This document shows, piece by piece, positions 24,598 through 32,115 of a DNA stretch of 64,000 nt. Under the pieces are notes generated by a model, which was not told the DNA's origin, ran no database searches, and saw nothing but the letters and a program-made list of their open reading frames with translations. The translations under genes were made by a program, and so were the position numbers. Where the stretch lies: the NCBI RefSeq assembly GCF_001625085.1, contig NZ_BDAW01000005.1, positions 62,001-126,000 of the forward strand, read 5' to 3'. The DNA comes from Nocardia acidivorans NBRC 108247 (GTDB taxonomy: Bacteria; Actinomycetota; Actinomycetes; Mycobacteriales; Mycobacteriaceae). Numbering within the stretch: the stretch's first letter is position 1; each line of letters opens with the position of its first letter.

Positions 24598-25737
24598 ATG
24601 TTCACACTCGACGAGGACGAGAAGGCGATCACCGCGACCGCCCGCTCCTTTGCCGACGAGCTGCTCGCGCCGAACGCGCTGGAATGGGATGAGCACAAGC
24701 ACTTCCCGATCGACGTACTGCGCAAGGCCGGGCAGCTCGGCCTGGGCGGCATCTACGTGGGCGAGGATGTCGGCGGCTCGCAGCTGCGCCGTCTGGATGC
24801 CGTGCGCATCTTCGAACAGCTCGCCACGGGCTGCCCGGCCATCGCCGCCTATATCTCCATCCACAATATGGCGGCGTGGATGATCGACAGTTACGGCGAT
24901 GCGGCACAGCGCAATCGGTGGCTGCCGGGGTTGACCTCGATGGACCTGCTGGCCAGCTATGCGCTCACCGAGCCCGCCGTCGGCTCCGACGCGGCGGCCT
25001 TGAGCACCAAGGCCGTTCGCGACGGTGACGCCTATCTGCTCACCGGCGTCAAACAATTCATCTCCGGCGCGGGCAGCAGTGATGTGTACGTGATCATGGC
25101 GCGCACCGGAGAGCAAGGCGCACACGGGATTTCGGCCTTCATCGTGCCCGCGGACACTCCCGGGTTGTCGTTCGGCGCGAATGAGAAGAAGATGGGCTGG
25201 AATGCCCAGCCCACCCGGCAGGTCATTCTCGACAATGCCCGGGTGCCCGCCGCCAATCTGCTCGGCGCGGCGGGCAATGGTTTCCGCATCGCCATGAACG
25301 GGCTCAATGGCGGTCGACTCAATATCGCCGCCTGCTCGCTCGGCGGTGCGCAGGCCGCACTGGATCGCACCGTGCACTATCTGGCCCAGCGCAGGGCCTT
25401 CGGAGCCCGGCTGCTGGACAATACGGCACTGCAATTCGACCTCGCCGATATGCGCACCTCGCTCGAGGCCGCCCGCACCCTGCTCTGGCGTGCGGCCGGG
25501 GCGCTGGACGCGGACGCCCCCGACAAGGTCGAACTCTGCGCCATGGCAAAGCGCTTCACCACCGACGCCGGTTTCGAGGTGGCGAACAAGGCCCTGCAAT
25601 TGCACGGCGGCTACGGTTACCTGCACGAATACGGGATCGAGAAGATCGTCCGCGACCTGCGGGTGCATCAGATCCTGGAAGGCACGAACGAGATCATGCG
25701 GGTAGTCGTCGCCCGCTCGGTGGTAGGAGCGGCATGA
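24598..25737 (+). CDS. Acyl-CoA dehydrogenase, probable isobutyryl-CoA dehydrogenase
   Basis: This FAD-dependent dehydrogenase of 379 residues converts isobutyryl-CoA to methacrylyl-CoA in the mitochondrial-matrix-type pathway of valine degradation (here cytoplasmic). Family landmarks are YALTEPAVGSDAAALSTKAV, KQFISGAGSSDVYVIMART, the flavin-contact block QRRAFGARL and the C-terminal LHGGYGYLHEYGIEKIVRDL. The catalytic base is Glu361 in LEGTNEIMR, the position used by short- and branched-chain enzymes. Substrate specificity is inferred from the operon, which encodes all later steps. It begins three bases after mmsA. The stop is part of a structured intergenic motif. Confidence 0.93.
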   Translation: MFTLDEDEKAITATARSFADELLAPNALEWDEHKHFPIDVLRKAGQLGLGGIYVGEDVGGSQLRRLDAVRIFEQLATGCPAIAAYISIHNMAAWMIDSYGDAAQRNRWLPGLTSMDLLASYALTEPAVGSDAAALSTKAVRDGDAYLLTGVKQFISGAGSSDVYVIMARTGEQGAHGISAFIVPADTPGLSFGANEKKMGWNAQPTRQVILDNARVPAANLLGAAGNGFRIAMNGLNGGRLNIAACSLGGAQAALDRTVHYLAQRRAFGARLLDNTALQFDLADMRTSLEAARTLLWRAAGALDADAPDKVELCAMAKRFTTDAGFEVANKALQLHGGYGYLHEYGIEKIVRDLRVHQILEGTNEIMRVVVARSVVGAA

Positions 25738-25787
25738 ACGGTCAGGGCTCGGAGGCGGCAGCCTGCGTAACCACGGAGACCCCGTTC
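25736..25787 (+). ncRNA. Conserved hairpin motif, copy 1 (upstream of the hydrolase gene)
   Basis: GAACGG (25736-25741) pairs with CCGTTC (25782-25787), and between them is the core GGAGGCGGCAGCCTGCGTAA followed by CCACG. The same core occurs upstream of atpG and atpD inside different but complementary arms. Its left arm overlaps the stop codon of the dehydrogenase and the motif ends 20 bases before the next ATG. I do not recognise it as a known RNA family. Confidence 0.5.
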
Positions 25788-25807
25788 GCGCCGGGAAGGA
25801 CAACAGC

Positions 25808-26908
25808 ATGAGTGAGAACGCCGTGGAACCCGAGGTATTGATCGAGCAGCGTGACGGGCTCGGCCAGATCACGCTGAATCGGCCCCGGGCGATCAATGCG
25901 CTGAATCACCCGATGGCGCAGACCATCCTGGACGCGCTGCGCGCCTGGGCGGCCGACGATTCGGTGCGCACCGTCCTGCTCACCGGCGCGGGGGAGCGCG
26001 GGCTGTGTGCGGGCGGCGATATCGTGGCCATCCACACCGATGCGAAGAACGCTGTCGCACACGGTGATTCGCCGTGGGCCGCCGCCGATTCGCCGAGCGG
26101 GCGGTTCTGGCGGGACGAGTACATTCTGAACGCGCTCATCGGCAATTACCCCAAGCCGTACGTGGCCATCATGGACGGCATCGTCATGGGCGGCGGCGTG
26201 GGCCTGTCCGGGCACGCCTCGCATCGCATCGTCACCGAACGCTCCAAGGTCGGCATGCCCGAGACCGGTATCGGCTTCATCCCCGATGTGGGCGGGACCT
26301 ACCTGCTCTCGCGCGCACCCGGCGAGATCGGCACCCATATCGCGCTCACCGCCGCGCGCATGACCGCCGGTGACGCCATCGCGGCCGGATTCGCGGACGC
26401 TTTCGTGCCGTCGGAACACCTTCCGGCACTGGTGGAGGCGCTGCACACCCTCGACGCGGCGGACGCCATCGCCAAATACGCTCAGCCCGCGCCGGTTTCG
26501 GAATTCATCGCCCAGCGCGACTGGATCGACTACTGCTACGGCGCGGACTCGGTCGAGGAGATCGTGCACCGGTTGCAGACCGACGGGCGCGCCGAGGCCG
26601 CGCAGGCCGCCGCCGATGTGCTGTCGAAATCGCCCGTGGCGCTGAAGGTCACGCTGCGTTCGCTGCGCGGGGCGCGCAAGGCCGCCAGCCTGGAAGAGGT
26701 GCTGAACCAGGAGTACCGGGTCTCGGCCGCCTCGCTGAACACCCACGATCTGGTGGAGGGCATCCGCTCCCAGGTCATCGACAAGGATCGCAATCCGCAG
26801 TGGCGTCCCGCCACCCTCGCGGATGTCACCGACGCCGATGTGGACGCCTACTTCGGCGCCCTCGGGGATCGCGAATTGGGTTTGGCCACACCGAAGGATC
26901 AACTGTGA
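25808..26908 (+). CDS. 3-hydroxyisobutyryl-CoA hydrolase (enoyl-CoA hydratase/isomerase fold)
   Basis: This crotonase-fold protein of 366 residues is about 100 longer than a simple hydratase, as expected for the hydrolase that releases 3-hydroxyisobutyrate from its CoA ester. The N-terminal part carries ITLNRPRAINALNHPM, the oxyanion-hole block GLCAGGDIVAIH and IMDGIVMGGGVGLSGHASH. KVGMPETGIGFIPDVGGTYL matches the HIBCH catalytic Glu/Asp region. The C-terminal ~100 residues (LSKSPVALKVTLRSLRGARK; LNQEYRVSAASL) are the HIBCH-specific extension. It ends in a GTGA overlap with mmsB. The start ATG at 25808 has GGGAAGGA upstream and follows the structured motif. Confidence 0.93.
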   Translation: MSENAVEPEVLIEQRDGLGQITLNRPRAINALNHPMAQTILDALRAWAADDSVRTVLLTGAGERGLCAGGDIVAIHTDAKNAVAHGDSPWAAADSPSGRFWRDEYILNALIGNYPKPYVAIMDGIVMGGGVGLSGHASHRIVTERSKVGMPETGIGFIPDVGGTYLLSRAPGEIGTHIALTAARMTAGDAIAAGFADAFVPSEHLPALVEALHTLDAADAIAKYAQPAPVSEFIAQRDWIDYCYGADSVEEIVHRLQTDGRAEAAQAAADVLSKSPVALKVTLRSLRGARKAASLEEVLNQEYRVSAASLNTHDLVEGIRSQVIDKDRNPQWRPATLADVTDADVDAYFGALGDRELGLATPKDQL

Positions 26909-27813
26909 GCAGTGAGAACGTCAGCAAGAAGGTCGGATTCCTGGGGCTGGGCCACATGGGCGGTCCGATGGCCGCCAACCTGGTCAAGGCCGGGTACGAG
27001 GTGCTGGCCTTCGATCCCGTGCCCGCCGCACAGGAGCAGGCCCGGCAGGACGGCGCGACCGTGGTCGCGACACCCGTCGCGGCCGTCGCGGAATCGGAAA
27101 TCGTCATCACCATGCTGCCCAACGGGCGCATTGTGCTGGACCTCTACAACGACGTGCTCTCGGCGGCGAAGCCGGGCACGCTGTTCGTGGACTGCTCCAC
27201 CATCGACGTGGACGATGCCAAGTCCGCCGCGGAACTCGCTGTGGCAGCGGGGCATCGGGCCCTGGACGCCCCGGTCTCCGGTGGCGTCGCGGGCGCCGCG
27301 GCCGGAACCCTCACCTTCATGGTGGGCGGCGCGGACGAGGATTTCGCCGCCGCCCTGCCGCTGCTCGAGGTCATGGGCGGCAAGGTCGTGCACTGCGGCG
27401 GCGCGGGTGTCGGCCAGGCCGCCAAGGTCTGCAACAACATGATCCTGGGCATCTCCATGATCGGACTCTCCGAGGCCATCGTGCTCGGCGAGAAACTGGG
27501 CTTGACGCACGAGAAGTTCTTCGACGTGGTCTCCACGGCCTCCGGGCAGTCCTGGGCGCTCACCTCGTACTGCCCGGTGCCCGGACCGGTGCCGACCAGC
27601 CCGGCCAATAACGACTACCGGCCGGGATTCGCCACCGCGCTCATGACCAAGGACCTGGGCCTGGCGGCAAATGCCCTGCAGGCCAATGGCATCGACGGGC
27701 AGATCGGTTTGCTGGCGGCGGAGATCTACAACCGCTTCAACCAGGAGGAAAGCGATAAGGATTTCTCGGCTATCGTCACCGATATCCGTAAGCGATCTGG
27801 AGGAGAACAGTGA
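26905..27813 (+). CDS. mmsB: 3-hydroxyisobutyrate dehydrogenase
   Basis: This NAD-dependent enzyme oxidises 3-hydroxyisobutyrate to methylmalonate semialdehyde, the substrate of MmsA. It is 302 residues. The N-terminal Rossmann motif [20 protein letters not shown], the substrate block [20 protein letters not shown] and the catalytic lysine in GQAAKVCNN (around residue 173) are all present. The GTG start at 26905 overlaps the TGA of the preceding hydrolase, which decides it over upstream frames. The end overlaps the next ATG by four bases. Beta-hydroxyacid dehydrogenases of other specificity share these motifs; the operon makes the assignment firm. Confidence 0.95.
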   Translation: MSSENVSKKVGFLGLGHMGGPMAANLVKAGYEVLAFDPVPAAQEQARQDGATVVATPVAAVAESEIVITMLPNGRIVLDLYNDVLSAAKPGTLFVDCSTIDVDDAKSAAELAVAAGHRALDAPVSGGVAGAAAGTLTFMVGGADEDFAAALPLLEVMGGKVVHCGGAGVGQAAKVCNNMILGISMIGLSEAIVLGEKLGLTHEKFFDVVSTASGQSWALTSYCPVPGPVPTSPANNDYRPGFATALMTKDLGLAANALQANGIDGQIGLLAAEIYNRFNQEESDKDFSAIVTDIRKRSGGEQ

Positions 27814-28640
27814 TGACTGCATCGCGCAGCGATTCAGTGGGTGGCGGCGGTCGGGAGGCGGGTGGGCCAGACTTCGAGACCATTCTGCTGGAGCGCAAGG
27901 GGCGGGTCGCGCTCATCACGCTCAATCGGCCGAAGGCACTCAACGCGCTGAACTCGCAGGTCCTGGCCGATATCTCGGCCGCCCTCGACGAGCTCGAGAA
28001 TGACAACGAGATCGGCGCGGTCGTGCTGACCGGCTCCGAGCGCGCCTTCGCGGCGGGTGCGGACATCAAGGAGATGTCCGAGAAGTCCTACATGGATATG
28101 TTCCTCACCGATCACTTCGCGGGCTGGGACCGACTCGTCGCCTTCCGCAAGCCGATCATCGCCGCGGTCGCCGGGTACGCCCTCGGCGGCGGCTGTGAAC
28201 TCGCCATGATGTGCGACCTCCTGCTCGCCGCCGATACCGCCAAATTCGGTCAGCCCGAGATCAAGCTCGGCGTCATCCCGGGGATGGGCGGCTCGCAGCG
28301 CCTGACCCGCGCGGTCGGCAAGGCCAAGGCCATGGACCTCATCCTCACCGGCCGCAATATGGACGCCGAGGAGGCCGAGCGCGCGGGCCTGGTCTCACGC
28401 ATCGTCCCCGCCGCCGACCTGGTCGCCACCGCCCTCGAAGTGGCCGAGACCATCGCCTCGATGTCGCTGCCCTCGGTCATGATCGCCAAGGAAGCGGTCG
28501 ACCGCGCCTTCGAGACCACCCTCACCGAGGGCCTGCGCTTCGAACGCCGAGTCTTCCACTCGCTCTTCGCCACCGAGGATCAGAAGGAAGGGATGGCGGC
28601 CTTCGTCGAGAAGCGGCCCGCCAACTTCGGCAACAAGTAG
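27810..28640 (+). CDS. Enoyl-CoA hydratase
   Basis: This crotonase of 276 residues probably hydrates methacrylyl-CoA to 3-hydroxyisobutyryl-CoA. It has [19 protein letters not shown], the oxyanion-hole motif [19 protein letters not shown], and [20 protein letters not shown] with the first catalytic Glu in the following [20 protein letters not shown] block (both glutamates of true hydratases are there). A 20-residue Gly-rich N-terminus precedes the domain. It is the last gene of the valine operon, starting in an ATGA overlap with mmsB and followed by a hairpin terminator. It resembles mycobacterial EchA8 in sequence. Confidence 0.92.
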   Translation: MMTASRSDSVGGGGREAGGPDFETILLERKGRVALITLNRPKALNALNSQVLADISAALDELENDNEIGAVVLTGSERAFAAGADIKEMSEKSYMDMFLTDHFAGWDRLVAFRKPIIAAVAGYALGGGCELAMMCDLLLAADTAKFGQPEIKLGVIPGMGGSQRLTRAVGKAKAMDLILTGRNMDAEEAERAGLVSRIVPAADLVATALEVAETIASMSLPSVMIAKEAVDRAFETTLTEGLRFERRVFHSLFATEDQKEGMAAFVEKRPANFGNK

Positions 28641-28647
28641 TCCGGGC

Positions 28648-28674
28648 GGGTTCGGGGGTTCCGCCCCCGGACCC
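28648..28674. terminator. Terminator after the valine operon
   Basis: GGGTTCGGGGG (28648-28658) pairs with CCCCCGGACCC (28664-28674) around TTCCG, with one G-T pair. It fills the gap between the convergent hydratase and Hsp70-like genes, so it can serve both. Confidence 0.75.
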
Positions 28675-28675
28675 G

Positions 28676-29713
28676 TCAATGTTTGGACGGCCCAACCACT
28701 TCCACGGTCGGCGGCTTCCCGTCGGTGTGCTCGCCCTCGTGATTCATTGCCAGCGCGCCCGCGATGGTGCCGCCGAGCGTGGCGGTGACGGCAAGGGCCG
28801 CGACCAGCTTGCGGCGCGAGGGCGTGTCCTGCCCGCGCAGGGCGGGAACCGGATTGAAGCGCACGCCGCGGACCCGGCGGGCGGAGGGCCGCTCGGCGGC
28901 CAGCAGCACCGCACCGCGGGTGGAGACGAATTCGGGCTCCGGATCGTAGATCAACGGAAGATCGAGCTGCTGTTCCAGCTCATCGCGAATGCTCTTATTA
29001 CGGGTGCAACCGCCCAAAAGCGCCATACCGCAGGGGTGCACACCGGTCTCGTCGATCATCTGCCGCACGAACGAAACCGAATGGTGCACACCGGCCGACA
29101 CCAAATCGGCGAAATCACTGCGGGTGATGACCGCGCGATGCCCGTCGATCGGATCGCAGACGGTGATGACGCGCTCGGTGGCCAGGGCTTCCTTATGGCG
29201 GCGACTGGTGGGTAGGTCCACACTCACCCCGCCGCGCACCAGTAACCAGCGCAGTAGCGCGTCATGCCCGTCACCGCCGAGCACCGTACTGCGTTTACTG
29301 GCCAGGATCGCCTCGGTGCGGCAGTCGATCTGGGTCAGCGTCAAACCCGATGCGCCCAGGTCATAGAGGAGTATCGAGCCCTCCGAGGGCAGTCTGCCGG
29401 TGAAGCGCAGATAGCGGAGCTGGGCGACCTGCTCGTCGATGACGGTCAGGCGATTGCGGCCCGCCGTGGTGCGAATGGCATCGGCGTGCGCCGAACAGCG
29501 ACAGGTGACCGCGATGCCGGTAATGAACTCGTCGCGCTGATCAGCGGATCCGCGCATGAGCCGGATGGCCTCGAAGACACCCTCCTCGATACCACCGCCG
29601 GTGCGGCGCGGCACCCGACAGCGATCGATCGGGGGCAGATGCGGCTGGTCGGAATGGGTCAGCATGGCACGCGCACCAGCCGCGCCAGCTGACACCCCGA
29701 GGACCAGCACCAT
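28676..29713 (-). CDS. Membrane-anchored Hsp70-like (actin-fold) protein
   Basis: The protein has about 345 residues. It has the actin/Hsp70 ATPase landmarks without an Hsp70 peptide-binding domain: phosphate-2-like LLYDLGASGLTLTQID, VLGGDGHDALLRWLLV and the adenosine motif ALLGGCTRNKSIRDELEQ. Near the C-terminus one hydrophobic helix (LVAALAVTATLGGTIAGALA) is followed by a short hydrophilic tail, so the ATPase domain is cytoplasmic with a single anchor. The N-terminal glycine loop is weak (VLGVSAGAAGARAM), so ATP hydrolysis is uncertain. The ATG at 29713 is the best start, although upstream ATG at 29821 is possible. It lies 76 bp downstream of a MarR gene on the same strand. Function is unknown. 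Confidence 0.75.
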   Translation of the reverse strand: MVLVLGVSAGAAGARAMLTHSDQPHLPPIDRCRVPRRTGGGIEEGVFEAIRLMRGSADQRDEFITGIAVTCRCSAHADAIRTTAGRNRLTVIDEQVAQLRYLRFTGRLPSEGSILLYDLGASGLTLTQIDCRTEAILASKRSTVLGGDGHDALLRWLLVRGGVSVDLPTSRRHKEALATERVITVCDPIDGHRAVITRSDFADLVSAGVHHSVSFVRQMIDETGVHPCGMALLGGCTRNKSIRDELEQQLDLPLIYDPEPEFVSTRGAVLLAAERPSARRVRGVRFNPVPALRGQDTPSRRKLVAALAVTATLGGTIAGALAMNHEGEHTDGKPPTVEVVGPSKH

Positions 29714-29789
29714 GGCCTCAATGGTGAACCTTTTACGAGCCGATTCCAAGACTAAGACGCAGGAAATTGGCTGATCGGATGCTGGACGG

Positions 29790-30332
29790 TTACTGCGGAC
29801 CCCATCGGGTCGGCGAGCCACCGCTGTCGAAGTCGCCCGCGGTCTGCCGGAATTCCGCCAGCAATTGCAGCAGCAGCTGTAATCGCTCCGGTTCCAGACC
29901 GGGATTGGCGAAGACCTGCCGGTTCAGGCCGGTGGTGGCCTTGGCCACCAATTCCCTTCCGGCATCGGTGATTTCGATCAAGGTCGCACGCCGGTCACTC
30001 GGATGCGGCACCCGCCTGACCAACTCCGCCGCCTCGAGTCGATCCACCGTATTGGTGACGCTCGTCGGATGCACCTGCAATCGCGCACTGGCCATCGCCA
30101 TGGGGAGCGCGCCGGTTTTGCTGAAGCTCAACAGCATCAGTAGCTCGTACCGCGAAAACGTCAGCCCCGAGGGCTTGAGCGCCTCATCCACCCGGGCCAT
30201 CACGATTTGCTGGGCCCGCACCAGAGAGGTAACTGCGGCCATCCCGTCGGCGACCTCGCCCCAGCCGTGTTCGGTCCACTGGCGGTGCGCCTCCTCGATC
30301 GGATCGAGCGGCAGGGGACGTGGCCGGGACAT
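29790..30332 (-). CDS. MarR family transcriptional regulator
   Basis: This winged-helix dimeric regulator has about 180 residues. It has the MarR core: SLVRAQQIVMARVDEALKP, then FSRYELLMLLSFSKTGALPM, recognition helix region ASARLQVHPTSVTNTVDRLE and the wing RRVPHPSDRRATLIEITDAG. No ligand-binding cysteine stands out. ATG at 30332 is chosen; ATG at 30344 is equally possible. It is divergent from the DUF3105 gene across 90 bp and may be cotranscribed with the Hsp70-like gene downstream. Either neighbour could be its target. Confidence 0.92.
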   Translation of the reverse strand: MSRPRPLPLDPIEEAHRQWTEHGWGEVADGMAAVTSLVRAQQIVMARVDEALKPSGLTFSRYELLMLLSFSKTGALPMAMASARLQVHPTSVTNTVDRLEAAELVRRVPHPSDRRATLIEITDAGRELVAKATTGLNRQVFANPGLEPERLQLLLQLLAEFRQTAGDFDSGGSPTRWGPQ

Positions 30333-30422
30333 GCCCACGATCATCGCATGAGAAGCACTCGTATTCCGCCGCACCGGACCCTATTTCGGTGTCGTAGTCT
30401 TTGCGCTACAAGGAGGCAGTAC

Positions 30423-31244
30423 GTGACCAACCCGCTCGGCCCGAAGTTCGACCCGACACCAGCACCTCGGGGCCCGTACAGTGTGCCGTTCCCAGAGTTC
30501 GCTCCGCGCAAGCGCAATCGGAAGCCGCTGCTGCTCGGACTTGTCATCGCGGTCATCGCCGCCGGTGTCGCGGGCCTGCTGCTGTGGCCGCAGCACGCGG
30601 GTGGTGACCCGACCGACGCCAAGGACGAATTCGCGCCCACCGCCGCCGACCACGACCCCTCCACTCGAATCAACGGCGTCATCCGCAAGGAGTATCCGGC
30701 GGGCGTGCACGTGGCGAGCAATCAGCGGGTCGCCTACACCCAGACCCCGCCCTTCGGCGGTGCGCACGACGGTTCCTGGCTGCCCTGCACGGGTGTGAAC
30801 TTCACCGTCGCGATCCGCAATGAGAACGCGGTGCACGCGCTCGAACACGGTGCGGTGTGGATCGCCTACAACCCCGCCACCCTGGACGCCGACGGGCAGG
30901 CCGTGCTCGCGGGGCGGGTCATCGCCAAGCCGTACATGCTCATGTCGCCGTACCCGGGCCTGGACGCGCCCATCTCGCTCCAGTCCTGGGGGCATCAGCT
31001 CAAGCTCAGCGACGCTCGCGATCCCCGCGTCGCCCAGTTCATCACCGCGCTGCGACTGAACCAGTACACCTACCCCGAGCCGGGCGCGAGCTGCTCCAAC
31101 CCGACCATCGACCGCAACAACCCGCCGCTGTTCGATCCGAATCCGCCGGGACCGGACGCCTATTCGGAAGCCGGGGTCGCTCCGCCCCCGCCCCCGCCCG
31201 CCCCGGAACCGCCGCCGGGACCGGAGCCCGCACCCGAACCCTGA
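30423..31244 (+). CDS. DUF3105 membrane-anchored protein, copy 1
   Basis: The protein has 273 residues with one N-terminal membrane helix (LLLGLVIAVIAAGVAGLLLW) and an extracytoplasmic DUF3105 domain. Conserved blocks are PPFGGAHDGSW, ENAVHALEHGAVWIAYNP and MLMSPYPGLDAPISLQSWGH, with histidines and two cysteines (PCTGVNF, GASCSNP) that could bind metal or form a disulfide. The C-terminus is a Pro-rich tail of about 35 residues. The GTG start at 30423 has AAGGAGG seven to thirteen bases upstream and decides the N-terminus. A paralogue lies at 41239-42171. The molecular function of DUF3105 is not known. Confidence 0.85.
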   Translation: MTNPLGPKFDPTPAPRGPYSVPFPEFAPRKRNRKPLLLGLVIAVIAAGVAGLLLWPQHAGGDPTDAKDEFAPTAADHDPSTRINGVIRKEYPAGVHVASNQRVAYTQTPPFGGAHDGSWLPCTGVNFTVAIRNENAVHALEHGAVWIAYNPATLDADGQAVLAGRVIAKPYMLMSPYPGLDAPISLQSWGHQLKLSDARDPRVAQFITALRLNQYTYPEPGASCSNPTIDRNNPPLFDPNPPGPDAYSEAGVAPPPPPPAPEPPPGPEPAPEP

Positions 31245-31307
31245 TTGAAATCAGGATGATTCGAACCATGGCTCCGAATCGCCACACCCGACATCATTGA
31301 CTTCGAT

Positions 31308-31381
31308 GCGGGTGTGACCGAGGGGCCAGGTAGCGGTCTGCAAAGCCGTATACGCGGGTTCGATTCCCGCCGCTCGCTCCA
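31308..31381 (+). tRNA. tRNA-Cys (GCA)
   Basis: A cloverleaf folds over 74 nt including an encoded CCA. The acceptor arm pairs GCGGGTG with CGCTCGC (two G-U pairs), D stem ACC/GGT, anticodon stem GCGGT/GCCGT with loop CTGCAAA (anticodon GCA) and T arm GCGGG-TTCGATT-CCCGC. The discriminator is T73, an identity element of tRNA-Cys. Weak points are the wobble pairs in the acceptor and anticodon stems. It stands alone rather than in a tRNA cluster. Confidence 0.85.
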
Positions 31382-31387
31382 AATGTG

Positions 31388-31417
31388 CAGTCCCCCATGG
31401 AATTTCATGGGGGACTG
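31388..31417 (+). terminator. Intrinsic terminator after tRNA-Cys
   Basis: A perfect 12-bp stem (CAGTCCCCCATG and CATGGGGGACTG) with loop GAATTT is followed by TTTCATT. It begins seven bases after the CCA end of the tRNA. Confidence 0.85.
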
Positions 31418-31457
31418 TTTCATTGTGCGGCTGGGTCCGCAGCAGGTCATGGCCGGG

Positions 31458-31964
31458 CTACCTGCCGTCGGTCGAGCACACCCGCCATGTGCCCTGCTCC
31501 CTGCGGAGGTGTTCGGTCGCGGTGGTGGTCTTGTCGTCGGATCCCGGAACGACAAGTGCGCCGGTCATTTTCGCGGTGGCGAGATCGCCGGTGACGGTGA
31601 TCTCGCCGACCCCGGCGATGCGGAGCTCCATCCGGCCCTGTTCGGCCGCGGCCTTCTGGGCGGCCGGGAGTGCGTCGTATTCGGCGCGGTCCGCGGCGCA
31701 CGACTTGGTGACCGCGACCCCCGGACCCTTGGCCGCGAGTGTGCCGTAGAAGTCGCGAATCGCGGCGTCGATGCGCGCACTGTCGCCGGGGGAATCCTTG
31801 CCGGACAGCGAGACCGCCGTCGCGATACCGCCGCCGACCACAATGACGGCGGCCGCGATCACGCCGATGACCAGTGGTTTGCGTCCACCCCCGCGACCTT
31901 TGCCGGAGGGTTGCTGATCGTCCGTTACGGGACTGTACGGTTGTCCGCCGGGCGGCAGGGTCAT
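31458..31964 (-). CDS. Single-pass membrane protein with extracytoplasmic domain (Rv0361-like)
   Basis: The protein has 168 residues: a Gly/Pro-rich cytoplasmic start (MTLPPGGQPYSPVTDDQQPS), a single helix (PLVIGVIAAAVIVVGGGIAT) and an outside domain of about 110 residues. The outside part has an NTF2-like look (IDAAIRDFYGTLAAKG; DLATAKMTGALVV; REQGTWRVCSTDGR) with two cysteines probably bridged. It resembles mycobacterial Rv0361-type membrane proteins of unknown function. The end lies 40 bp from the tRNA-Cys terminator on the opposite strand. It is divergent from the iron transporter operon, but the DtxR-type box is nearer the transporter. Confidence 0.75.
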   Translation of the reverse strand: MTLPPGGQPYSPVTDDQQPSGKGRGGGRKPLVIGVIAAAVIVVGGGIATAVSLSGKDSPGDSARIDAAIRDFYGTLAAKGPGVAVTKSCAADRAEYDALPAAQKAAAEQGRMELRIAGVGEITVTGDLATAKMTGALVVPGSDDKTTTATEHLRREQGTWRVCSTDGR

Positions 31965-32064
31965 CGAGTTCCTTCGATCGGTCCACCACTGAATGTCCGC
32001 AGACTACGGCAAATCGGTTGCGATTCGGTGGGGTGCCGGATCTGTCCGCCCCGGGAGGCGGTAG

Positions 32065-32083
32065 GTTGGTTAGCCAAACCTCA
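32065..32083. promoter_or_regulatory. DtxR/IdeR-type iron box
   Basis: GTTGGTTAGCCAAACCTCA matches the known consensus TTAGGTTAGSCTAACCTAA at most positions, including the central GGTTAGCC and AACCT. It lies 33 bp before the start of the iron-binding lipoprotein gene. Repression of the transporter when iron is sufficient is the expected outcome. Confidence 0.75.
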
Positions 32084-32115
32084 GGAATGAGGATTGGCAT
32101 GTCGAAAGGACGGTC

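Noticed and set aside
22822..25896. Long open frame opposite mmsA and the acyl-CoA dehydrogenase
   Set aside because: Antisense shadow of two strongly supported genes; low-complexity composition.
31308..31420. tRNA-Cys as an integration site of a mobile element
   Set aside because: No integrase, no direct repeat of the tRNA 3' end was seen nearby, and a normal terminator follows.
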